This document shows positions 5,882 to 12,708 of a DNA stretch of 15,088 nt, one piece after another (position 1 is the stretch's first letter; every line of letters begins with the position of its first letter). The DNA lies in contig CALISC010000072.1 of NCBI GenBank assembly GCA_938041945.1, positions 1 through 15,088 on the forward strand, written 5' to 3'. The notes beneath the pieces were generated by a model that was not told the origin of the DNA, searched no databases, and worked only from the letters and a program-made list of their open reading frames with translations. Origin of the DNA: an uncultured Acholeplasmataceae bacterium (GTDB lineage Bacteria > Bacillota_I > Bacilli_A > Acholeplasmatales > Acholeplasmataceae). The position numbers were made by a program, and so were the translations under genes.

Positions 5882-7333
5882 CTATTTAACTTCTTCACCA
5901 AATAGATGATAAGAGTTGGCTTTAGTGATTTTTACCTTGACAATTTTACCAATTTTATCGCTACTACCAAGGAAATTAACTAACTTGTTTTCAGCGCTAT
6001 AACCCGCTAAAACCTCTTCGTTAGAGCGAGAAAAGCCGTCTACAAGGACATCTAAAACTTTGCCAACATACCTTAAACTAGATTGTTTTGCATAAAAAGA
6101 AGTAAGTTTATTTAGTCTGGCTAGCCTTTCTTTTTTAACTTCAAGCGGAGTGTCGTCTCTAAATTTTGCCGCCGGCGTGCCTTCACGGGGCGAAAATATA
6201 AAGGTAAAAGCACCATCATATTCAACTGCTTTAACTAAGTCAAGGGTGTCCTGAAAGTCGGCTTCAGTCTCTCCCGGAAAAGCCACAATGATGTCGGTGG
6301 TCACGGTAAAGTCTGGGCGAAGGGCTTTGATTGCGTTTATTTTTTCTAAATAAAGTTCTTTGGTGTAATGTCTGTTCATTCGCCTTAAAACTGAGTTAGA
6401 GCCAGACTGCACAGGCAAATGCAGATATGGCATGACTTGTGGGATTTCGGTTAGTGCTTTGATGCATATCTCGTCAATGTCGCGGGGATATGAAGTCATA
6501 AAGCGAATGCGCGGGATTTCGGTTTTGGCAATATCAAAAAGTAGGTTGCCAAATGTATAGTCGCGGTCTTTAAAATCACGACCATAAGAGTTTACGTTTT
6601 GGCCAAGCAAAGTAACTTCCATAAATCCGCGTTCTTTTAAGTCCTTAATTTCTGCAACTATTTCATTGGGTTCACGGCTGCGTTCTTTGCCTCTAGTATA
6701 TGGAACTATGCAAAACGTGCAAAACTCATCACACCCATACATAATGTTTACAAACGCTTTGTGTGAAAACCTATGGGTTTGTGGTAGGTTTTCAACAATC
6801 TCACCTTGAATTGAATAAACTTCAACTACGCGTTCTTTGGATAGCAGAGCGGTTTTAATATATTCAGGTAGTCTATAAATATTGTGTGTACCAAACACCA
6901 AGTCTAGTTCAGGAACTTTCTTTAAAATTCGCTCAATGGTTTTCGGCTCTTGGGTCATGCACCCACACATTCCAATAATTAAATTAGGGTTGTGGCGTTT
7001 AAACTTAATTACTCTGCCTAGTTCTGACCAGGCTTTAGTTTCAGCGGTTTCTCTAATCGCACAAGTATTGATAATATACAAGTCTGTCTCTTCAATATTC
7101 AGAGCGCGAGTGAAGCCCATATTTTCAAGAATTCCGGCAATTACTTCTGAGTCTACTTCGTTTGACTGACAACCGTGAGTTGAGACCATAAACTTTTTTA
7201 AATAACCAAGGTACTTAAGTTCAGGGTCAAGTAAAAACACCGTACTTTCGGTTTTCTCAAAAGTGCGGCGTCTAGCCTGATTTAAGTCAGGACGAAAATA
7301 TTTAAGTAGTTCCTCTTCTGTTAACTTAGCCAT
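5882..7333 (-). CDS. miaB: tRNA-2-methylthio-N6-dimethylallyladenosine synthase
   Basis: A 483-residue radical-SAM methylthiotransferase that converts i6A37 in tRNA to ms2i6A37, acting after MiaA. The N-terminal UPF0004 domain has the three cysteines for one 4Fe-4S cluster: C55 in T-H-G-C-Q, C91 in N-T-C-A-I-R, and C125 in G-M-C-G-C-M. The radical-SAM motif is Y-G-C-D-E-F-C-T-F-C (C201, C205, C208), followed by the family signatures R-G-K-E-R-S-R and G-Q-N-V-N-S-Y-G. Residues about 418-480 form the TRAM domain. The roughly 45-residue N-terminal extension resembles Bacillus MiaB (YmcB). The ATG at 7331-7333 is 14 bp after the ymdB stop and has no visible Shine-Dalgarno, so translation probably depends on coupling to ymdB. 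MiaB rather than MtaB or RimO is favoured by the close fit of the motifs and by the rny-ymdB neighbourhood. Confidence 0.95.
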   Translation of the reverse strand: MAKLTEEELLKYFRPDLNQARRRTFEKTESTVFLLDPELKYLGYLKKFMVSTHGCQSNEVDSEVIAGILENMGFTRALNIEETDLYIINTCAIRETAETKAWSELGRVIKFKRHNPNLIIGMCGCMTQEPKTIERILKKVPELDLVFGTHNIYRLPEYIKTALLSKERVVEVYSIQGEIVENLPQTHRFSHKAFVNIMYGCDEFCTFCIVPYTRGKERSREPNEIVAEIKDLKERGFMEVTLLGQNVNSYGRDFKDRDYTFGNLLFDIAKTEIPRIRFMTSYPRDIDEICIKALTEIPQVMPYLHLPVQSGSNSVLRRMNRHYTKELYLEKINAIKALRPDFTVTTDIIVAFPGETEADFQDTLDLVKAVEYDGAFTFIFSPREGTPAAKFRDDTPLEVKKERLARLNKLTSFYAKQSSLRYVGKVLDVLVDGFSRSNEEVLAGYSAENKLVNFLGSSDKIGKIVKVKITKANSYHLFGEEVK

Positions 7334-7347
7334 TTTAAAGTTAATAA

Positions 7348-8106
7348 TTATTCATAAATTTGAATACGCTTAATTTCTTTTCTTTGAAAGTCCATTAAAG
7401 TTGCGTTTAAATAACACTTACCTTCAGCTGTTTTGGCTTTTTCTGAAAACCCATTTAGGTTTCTTTCAATCACGGTAGTGGGTTCAACTCCGATGCAGGA
7501 ATCTACTACCCCGCACATTCCAGTGTCAGTCTGATAAAGGGTACCTTTTGGCAGCACTCTTTCGTCAGCCGTTGGAACGTGCGTGTGGGTTCCACAAATC
7601 CCGGAAACTCTGCCATCAAAATGCAAAGCAAATGCTAGTTTTTCTGAAGTTGCCTCACCGTGGAAGTCAATAAATATGTAGTCGGCTTTAACTTTTGCTA
7701 AAATTTCTTCCACTGCTTTGATTGGGTTTTCAAGCGAAATATTGATAAAAACTCTGCCCATGACATTAATAATTAGTAATTTTTTATCGTTAAAATTAAC
7801 TAACTTATAGCCAACTCCAGGTACATCTCCGTAGTTACAAGGTCTAATAATTTGGGCGTTTGGGTCATTTAAAATCGGAAAAATTTCTCTCTTGTCAAAA
7901 GCGTGATTGCCAAGTGTTACAAAGTTAATACCTGCTTTCATATAAGCCTTGAAGTGCTCTGGCGAAATTCCAAGGCCGTGTGTGGTGTTTTCACCATTAA
8001 CAACGATAAAGTTAGGTTTATAGGTTTGTTTGAGTTCAGGTAGTTTAGAAAATAAAAAGCGACGGCCTTCCTTGCCAAAAACATCGCCAATAAAAAGTAG
8101 TTTCAT
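7348..8106 (-). CDS. ymdB: YmdB-type metallophosphodiesterase
   Basis: A 252-residue cytosolic protein of the YmdB family (TIGR00282-type calcineurin-like phosphoesterase). In Bacillus subtilis YmdB hydrolyses cyclic nucleotides in vitro and affects biofilm and colony behaviour. The binuclear metal site is complete: D8 in F-I-G-D-V-F-G, E39 and N40 in V-N-G-E-N, N67 and H68 in L-G-N-H-A-F-D, H149 in D-F-H-G-E, and H174/H176 in G-T-H-T-H-V. Length is close to the usual 260. The gene follows rny, as in Bacillus, but here 145 bp and a good terminator separate them, so it may use its own weak promoter. The ATG at 8104-8106 has a GAGGA Shine-Dalgarno at a rather long distance (about 11 bases). miaB follows after 14 bp, most likely on the same transcript. 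Confidence 0.94.
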   Translation of the reverse strand: MKLLFIGDVFGKEGRRFLFSKLPELKQTYKPNFIVVNGENTTHGLGISPEHFKAYMKAGINFVTLGNHAFDKREIFPILNDPNAQIIRPCNYGDVPGVGYKLVNFNDKKLLIINVMGRVFINISLENPIKAVEEILAKVKADYIFIDFHGEATSEKLAFALHFDGRVSGICGTHTHVPTADERVLPKGTLYQTDTGMCGVVDSCIGVEPTTVIERNLNGFSEKAKTAEGKCYLNATLMDFQRKEIKRIQIYE

Positions 8107-8136
8107 TTCAAATGTTTTCCTCGTTTCTACACCTTA

Positions 8137-8142
8137 ATTATA
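8137..8142 (-). promoter_or_regulatory. Possible -10 box of a ymdB promoter
   Basis: A perfect TATAAT on the minus strand lies about 30 bp before the ymdB ATG. The best -35 match upstream (TTGGCT) is spaced 19 bases away and is poor. It overlaps an imperfect hairpin, GGTTTGGC/GCCAACC (about 8147-8170), just after the rny terminator. Confidence 0.35.
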
Positions 8143-8174
8143 AAGGGTTGGCCACTAAAAAAGCCAAACCAAAT

Positions 8175-8214
8175 AAAAAAGGCTTAATTTATTTATCTAA
8201 AAATAAACTAAACC
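8175..8214 (-). terminator. Rho-independent terminator of rny (could work in both directions)
   Basis: Arms 8201-8214 and 8181-8194 pair over 14 bp (two G-T wobbles in the minus-strand RNA) around a six-base loop. On the minus strand the stem runs straight into six Ts (8175-8180). The plus strand also has a T-run after it. It begins about 40 bp after the rny stop. Confidence 0.85.
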
Positions 8215-8251
8215 TTTTTTTAAAAAAACAACTAACTTAATTTAAGTTTAT

Positions 8252-9814
8252 CTATTTAGCAAAATCAGTAACTCTGGTTTCGCGAATTAAAGTAATTTTC
8301 ACAGTTCCAGGATACTGCATTTCGCTCTCAATTCGTTCTTTGATGTTTCTTGCAATCAAAGGCATTTCTTTGTCAAACACTTGATCTGGCTTAACCATTA
8401 CTCTGATTTCACGACCTGCTTGGATTGCGTAGGCTTTTTTCACGCCTTCAAAAGAGTTTGCAATCTCTTCCAATTGAGTTAAACGTTTAATGTAGTTTTC
8501 AGAAGACTCGTTTCTAGCACCTGGTCTAGATGCAGAAATCGCATCGGCTGCAGCCACTAGCACCGCGATTACTGATTTTGCTTCGCGGTCGCCGTGGTGT
8601 GAAGAGATAGCGTCAATCACTTCAGGTGCTTCTTTATAGCGTTGTGCTAGTTTTACCCCAATTTCAACGTGTGAACCTTCCATTTCATGATCTATTGCTT
8701 TGCCAATATCGTGAAGTAGTCCAGCACGTCTGGCGATATACTCATTTTCTCCAAGTTCAGCGGCTAGTTTGCCTGCTAAAAACCCAACTTCCATACTGTG
8801 TTTAAGGACATTTTGGCCAAAACTTGTGCGGAAAGCCATACGGCCAACTATGCGAATTAAGTCCAGGTTCATCTTGCCAATTTCCATTTGGAAAACGGCG
8901 TCTTCACCTGCTTGAAATACGTAGTCGTCAACTTCTTTTTGAGCCTTTTCAACTAGTTCTTCAATGCGTTGCGGATGAATGCGGCCATCTTGAATTAAGG
9001 CGCTTAGTGCTCTTTTGGCAACTTCTCTACGAATTGGGTCAAAACCAGATAGCACTACAGCGTTTGGCGTGTCGTCAATTACTACATCAACTCCGGTTAA
9101 GGCTTCAAATGCGCGGATGTTTCTACCTTCTTTTCCAATAATTCTACCTTTAATAGAGTCGTCTTGGAAGTTAACCACAGAAATCGTGTGGTCAGCCGTA
9201 GCGTCCGACGCATATTTTTGCATAGCAATCGCCAAAATTCCTTTAGCCTTGCGTTCAGCCTCTAAGCGTGCCTTTTCTTCTTCTTCGCGAATGTAGGCAC
9301 TCATCTCGTGCTGCATATGGCTTTCAAGGTCTTGCATAATTTCGGCTTTTGCCTGTTCTTTAGTTAAATTAGCAACACGCTCAAGTTCTTCGCCCGCTGC
9401 TTGCAGTTGTTCTTCTACTTTAAAGCGAGTTTGGTCAAGTTCAAGTTGTTTTTGTTGAATGTTTTTATCTTTATCGTCAATAGACTGTTCGCGTTTATCT
9501 AAGTAAAGTGTGCGATTGTCTAAAGACTGCTCACGAGTAATTAACTTATTTTCTTGTTCAGCAACTAATTTAAGACGGCTGTTAATGTTAGTTTCTGCGT
9601 CTTGTTTTAAACTTTCAATGTTGCTGCGTCCTTGTTGTAAGTATTCTTTTTTTAAGCGATCGGCTTCTTTCTTTCCTTCGCTAATAATCTTTTCAAAAGT
9701 AAATTTGGCTTTTTTTAGCCCCTTTTCATAAGTTATTTTTCTTGTAATATACCCAAGGATTGAACCAAGTATAATAGAGGTTAAACTCGCAAGCACTATA
9801 ATTAGTGCAGTCAT
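8252..9814 (-). CDS. rny: Ribonuclease Y
   Basis: A 520-residue membrane-anchored endoribonuclease, exactly the family length, that starts mRNA decay in many Bacillota. In order: an N-terminal transmembrane segment (about 3-23), a long coiled coil (about 30-195, rich in K/E/Q), a KH domain with G-R-I-I-G-K-E-G-R-N-I (223-233), and an HD domain with H339, the H-D-I-G-K motif (H368-D369), the histidine pair at 406-407 and A-A-D-A-I-S (422-427). The start is ATG 9812-9814, chosen because a perfect GGAGG (9820-9824) lies five bases upstream. An in-frame ATG at 9889 would add 25 residues but lies inside the -35 box of the promoter and would put charged residues before the membrane anchor. ymdB and miaB follow as in Bacillus subtilis, without the spoVS, tdh and kbl genes that lie between them there. 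Confidence 0.97.
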   Translation of the reverse strand: MTALIIVLASLTSIILGSILGYITRKITYEKGLKKAKFTFEKIISEGKKEADRLKKEYLQQGRSNIESLKQDAETNINSRLKLVAEQENKLITREQSLDNRTLYLDKREQSIDDKDKNIQQKQLELDQTRFKVEEQLQAAGEELERVANLTKEQAKAEIMQDLESHMQHEMSAYIREEEEKARLEAERKAKGILAIAMQKYASDATADHTISVVNFQDDSIKGRIIGKEGRNIRAFEALTGVDVVIDDTPNAVVLSGFDPIRREVAKRALSALIQDGRIHPQRIEELVEKAQKEVDDYVFQAGEDAVFQMEIGKMNLDLIRIVGRMAFRTSFGQNVLKHSMEVGFLAGKLAAELGENEYIARRAGLLHDIGKAIDHEMEGSHVEIGVKLAQRYKEAPEVIDAISSHHGDREAKSVIAVLVAAADAISASRPGARNESSENYIKRLTQLEEIANSFEGVKKAYAIQAGREIRVMVKPDQVFDKEMPLIARNIKERIESEMQYPGTVKITLIRETRVTDFAK

Positions 9815-9825
9815 TTTATCCTCCA

Positions 9826-9851
9826 GACAGGGTTTTAAAATATACTCTGTC
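9826..9851 (-). promoter_or_regulatory. 5'-terminal hairpin in the rny leader
   Basis: GACAG (9847-9851 read on the minus strand) and CTGTC (9826-9830) can pair over 5 bp around a 16-base loop. With transcription starting near 9854, the hairpin would open the mRNA and end one base before the GGAGG site. The stem is short, so this is tentative. Confidence 0.35.
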
Positions 9852-9860
9852 GCTATTTGA

Positions 9861-9889
9861 ATTATAGGCAACAAGCCTCTAAAAGTCAA
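9861..9889 (-). promoter_or_regulatory. Strong sigma-A type promoter of rny
   Basis: TTGACT (9884-9889) and a perfect TATAAT (9861-9866) are 17 bases apart on the minus strand. This is the best promoter in the window. The predicted transcript starts near 9854, which excludes the upstream ATG at 9889 as the rny start. Confidence 0.88.
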
Positions 9890-9910
9890 ATGCTTTTTTA
9901 GGTTAAACTA

Positions 9911-9919
9911 TGCTAAAAT
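9911..9919 (+). promoter_or_regulatory. Possible extended -10 promoter of def
   Basis: TGC-TAAAAT on the plus strand is a TGn-extended -10 match without a recognisable -35. It lies back to back with the rny promoter. The leader would then be about 160 bases and would contain an inverted repeat AAAATGTA/TACATTTT (9960-9967 and 9985-9992). The rest of the 9890-10087 gap is very AT-rich and no other site stands out. Confidence 0.3.
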
Positions 9920-10087
9920 ACTCCTAAAGGAACAGACTTTTTAAAAGTTTATTTAAAATAAAATGTAGGTTTTAATGAGGATTTTACATTTTTAAAATCG
10001 TACAATAAACGCATTAAGGTGAATTAAAATTAGTTAAAATTTACTTGTAATAAAATGAACTTTTAAATTAAATTGAGGTAAATATTT

Positions 10088-10705
10088 ATGATTTTGATGA
10101 ACAATATAATCGATGAAAGTAACGCAAATATTCACAAAAAATGTCTAGAGTGCAAACTACCGCTTTCTTTTAAAGACAAACGTTTAGCCAAAGAATTAAT
10201 AGATTATGTTAGAAACTCAATAACTCCAGAAATCAGAGACCGCTATAATCTACGCGAAGCCGTAGGGCTAGCAGCACCTCAAATCAATGTACTTAAGCAA
10301 ATGTTTGCAGTTTACTTTTATGACATAGATGAGACTTTTTATAACTTTGTGGCGGTCAACCCAGAAATTATTGAAAGAAGTAAAGAACTAATTTACCTAC
10401 CAGAAGGTGAAGGGTGCTTAAGTGTTAACCGAGAAACTAATAACTTACTGACCCCTAGACACAAAGAAATTACCGCTAGGTTTTTAAAAATCGTAGAAGG
10501 TGAAAAACCAATTTGGGTTACGCAAACTTTTAAAGACTATCCAGCCATTGTCTTTCAACACGAATATGACCACCTGCAAGGTACACTTTTTGCCGATAAA
10601 ATGTTTAAAGAATTGCCCGACGCTAAACCAGTTTTTGATTTAGATAAAATCAGAGCAGAATATCAAGCCAAGATAGACGCAGAAAAAGCTGAAAATACTA
10701 AATAA
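10088..10705 (+). CDS. def: Peptide deformylase
   Basis: A 205-residue metalloenzyme that removes the formyl group from the N-terminal methionine of new proteins. All three family motifs are present: V-G-L-A-A-P-Q-I (59-66), E-G-C-L-S (108-112, metal ligand C110) and Q-H-E-Y-D-H-L-Q-G (157-165, ligands H158 and H162, catalytic E159). The insert between the motifs and the F-x-A-D-K-M ending match the Gram-positive type 2 form. The first glycine of G-x-G-L-A-A-x-Q is replaced by alanine (A58). The ATG at 10088 has a GAGGT site eight bases upstream; a second ATG at 10097 is possible but less well placed. The C-terminal tail after about residue 180 is charged and extra. It is the first gene of a two-gene plus-strand unit, with the nuclease gene 8 bp downstream. 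Confidence 0.95.
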   Translation: MILMNNIIDESNANIHKKCLECKLPLSFKDKRLAKELIDYVRNSITPEIRDRYNLREAVGLAAPQINVLKQMFAVYFYDIDETFYNFVAVNPEIIERSKELIYLPEGEGCLSVNRETNNLLTPRHKEITARFLKIVEGEKPIWVTQTFKDYPAIVFQHEYDHLQGTLFADKMFKELPDAKPVFDLDKIRAEYQAKIDAEKAENTK

Positions 10706-10713
10706 AGATAAAG

Positions 10714-12564
10714 ATGGCGAAAATTTCTAAAACTAATTTCTTGAACTACATGCGCTGTCCTCGCTATGTGACTTTAGAAAAACTGAGATTTGGAAAAGGT
10801 GAGGCTGTGGTTGCGTTTGACCCAAATGCCACAATTGAAGAACTATTATCTGAAGAAACAAACGCTAAAAAACAAGAAATTTTGGCGCACATGTATGAAG
10901 TTGTGAAAAGTGAAGGCGGAGAACTTGAAGAAATTTTTGCACCTGACTTAAACAAAAACATAACTTTAGACCTTTACATGGAAGACTTTAAGCAAATTGA
11001 GGTGCTTGCTGCCGAGCGCGTACAAAGACAATTTGGTGGTCAAGTTATTTTTGCAAAAGACACTAACTTACAAAAATACATTGCTTTAGAGCAAGATGAC
11101 CACACCTACTATTCTTTTATTGATATTTTTCAAGAAGACGATGCCGCTATTCGTATTTTTGAAGTCAAGGCCACCACTACAAATAAGTTTTTAACTAAAC
11201 TAACTTCCAAAAAAGACGGACCGTCTTTTCTTTTAAATGAAAAAACTAAAATTATTGAAGACGTGATTTCTTCAGACTCTGCAAGAGCGAAAGTCACCAC
11301 ACGCTTTGATACAAGCGGAATTGGTCGAATTTCTTTTGACTTAGCATACCAGCGATATGTAGTTGAACAAAGTAAGCAATTTACCAAACCAGTTTATTAT
11401 TACTTAGCGGTTTTAAATCACGAATACATCTACGACGGTAAAACCAACGAACACGGCGCAAGGGTCTATAGTCCTGATGCAATTATTTCTTTCATTGACT
11501 ACAACAAAATTACCGAATACCTGCAGCCTACAATTGCTGCAGAAATTAAGAAAATTGAGCAGGCTATAGATATGGCTGATGCTTCCAAAGTAAACTTTGG
11601 TGTGCATTGCCAAAAAGGAAAGAACTTAGAGTGTCAATATTTTTCTTGTGTATGCAGACACGACTGGCAAATACCTGAAAAATACTCAATATTTGAATAC
11701 ATTGACCGCCACCACGGCTTTAAAAACAAGGTAGAAAAACTAGAGATTGAAGACTTAGTTAACGAAGGTACAGTTAAAATGGCGGATGTGGACGACGAAT
11801 ATCTAAATCGCGAAAAAAATAAAACACAAAAATACTGTGTGCTTTCAGGTGAAGAACATATTGACGAGGCTTTAGTTAAAAAATATTTAGACGAAATCAA
11901 GTTCCCAATTTACCACCTTGACTTTGAGTCTACTAACTTTCCACTACCTCGCTATATTGGCGAAAAACCCTATACCCAATCACTATTTCAGTTTTCTATC
12001 CACATTGAGAAAGAGTTTGGCAAATGTGACTTAAAAACAGACAACGTCTACTTTTTAAATAAAGACACAAAAACTGACTATCGTCTTGAGTTTACTAAAC
12101 TAATGCTTGAAACTATTAAACCAGATGGTGGTAGCGTGATGGTTTATAACAAAGCGTTTGAAAACACCCGTATTAAAGAGTTAATGGAACTATTTAAAAA
12201 GGACACTAAAATAGTAGAAGATCTGCAAAATATATTAAACCGGATATATGACTTAATGTATGTCTTTAAAGGAAAAAGTACAGACAAACCAAAAGGAGGT
12301 CTGGCTTATTATCACCGTGATTTATATGGCTCTTATTCAATTAAAAAACTACTGCCTGTTTTTACAGACCTTTCTTATAAAAACCTAGAAGTACAAAACG
12401 GACTAATGGCGGTGCAAGAGTATTTGTCTTTTACTGAAAAAAAAGGACCTGATTACGACAAATCATACAAAGCACTTTTAGCCTATTGCGGCCAAGACAC
12501 CTATTCAATGCATTTGCTTTTAAAAGCGATTGCCAAAAAAGTAGGCTGGCAACCTAAAAAATAA
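10714..12564 (+). CDS. DUF2779 protein: Cas4-like PD-(D/E)XK nuclease fused to DnaQ-like exonuclease
   Basis: A 616-residue cytosolic protein. The N-terminal half resembles Cas4/RecB-family nucleases: F-L-N-Y-M-R-C-P at 9-16, a PD-(D/E)XK core F-I-D-I-F (D137) then I-F-E-V-K (E150, K152), and a late cysteine cluster (C299, C307, C312, C314). With C15 these could hold an iron-sulfur cluster, as in Cas4 and AddB. The C-terminal half is the DUF2779 region with a DEDD-type RNase H fold: H-L-D-F-E-S (D403, E405), V-Y-N-K-A-F-E-N-T-R-I-K-E-L (478-490), Y-D-L-M (D513) and Y-C-G-Q-D-T (D595). The family occurs in Mollicutes and other bacteria; its substrate is not known to me. Predicted role is DNA or RNA end processing. 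It starts 8 bp after def with only a weak A-rich site before the ATG, so translation is probably coupled. A strong terminator ends the unit. Confidence 0.85.
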   Translation: MAKISKTNFLNYMRCPRYVTLEKLRFGKGEAVVAFDPNATIEELLSEETNAKKQEILAHMYEVVKSEGGELEEIFAPDLNKNITLDLYMEDFKQIEVLAAERVQRQFGGQVIFAKDTNLQKYIALEQDDHTYYSFIDIFQEDDAAIRIFEVKATTTNKFLTKLTSKKDGPSFLLNEKTKIIEDVISSDSARAKVTTRFDTSGIGRISFDLAYQRYVVEQSKQFTKPVYYYLAVLNHEYIYDGKTNEHGARVYSPDAIISFIDYNKITEYLQPTIAAEIKKIEQAIDMADASKVNFGVHCQKGKNLECQYFSCVCRHDWQIPEKYSIFEYIDRHHGFKNKVEKLEIEDLVNEGTVKMADVDDEYLNREKNKTQKYCVLSGEEHIDEALVKKYLDEIKFPIYHLDFESTNFPLPRYIGEKPYTQSLFQFSIHIEKEFGKCDLKTDNVYFLNKDTKTDYRLEFTKLMLETIKPDGGSVMVYNKAFENTRIKELMELFKKDTKIVEDLQNILNRIYDLMYVFKGKSTDKPKGGLAYYHRDLYGSYSIKKLLPVFTDLSYKNLEVQNGLMAVQEYLSFTEKKGPDYDKSYKALLAYCGQDTYSMHLLLKAIAKKVGWQPKK

Positions 12565-12577
12565 CTTTTTAAACTTG

Positions 12578-12612
12578 AAAAACCAATCAGCACAGCGCTG
12601 ATTGGTTTTTTT
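12578..12612 (+). terminator. Strong Rho-independent terminator of the def-DUF2779 unit
   Basis: A perfect stem of about 14 bp (arms 12578-12591 and 12597-12610, core CCAATCAGC) with a short ACAGC loop is followed by an unbroken T-run to 12612. It begins 13 bp after the TAA stop. Confidence 0.93.
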
Positions 12613-12640
12613 ACCTTTTAGCAATTAAACTGCTGTTTTA

Positions 12641-12661
12641 AAAAATAGCAAGACTATTTTT
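12641..12661. repeat. Perfect 8-bp inverted repeat upstream of the Ig-like protein gene
   Basis: AAAAATAG and CTATTTTT flank a CAAGA centre. It lies about 50 bp before the start codon, between the terminator and the gene. It may be an operator or a leader hairpin. The surrounding AT-rich stretch shows only weak promoter-like matches (TAAATA near 12683), so no promoter is called. Confidence 0.45.
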
Positions 12662-12708
12662 AAGCAATTTAGTTAATCTGCATAAATATATACGCGGAGG
12701 AACTCGTA

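Noticed and set aside
8824..9296. Two overlapping plus-strand ORFs of 105 and 93 codons inside rny
   Set aside because: They run opposite to the KH/HD-coding part of rny, lack ribosome sites, and look like low-complexity reading of the complementary strand of a strongly conserved gene.
9815..9889. 25-residue N-terminal extension of RNase Y
   Set aside because: It overlaps the rny promoter, has no ribosome site and would precede the membrane anchor, which normally starts at residue 1-5.
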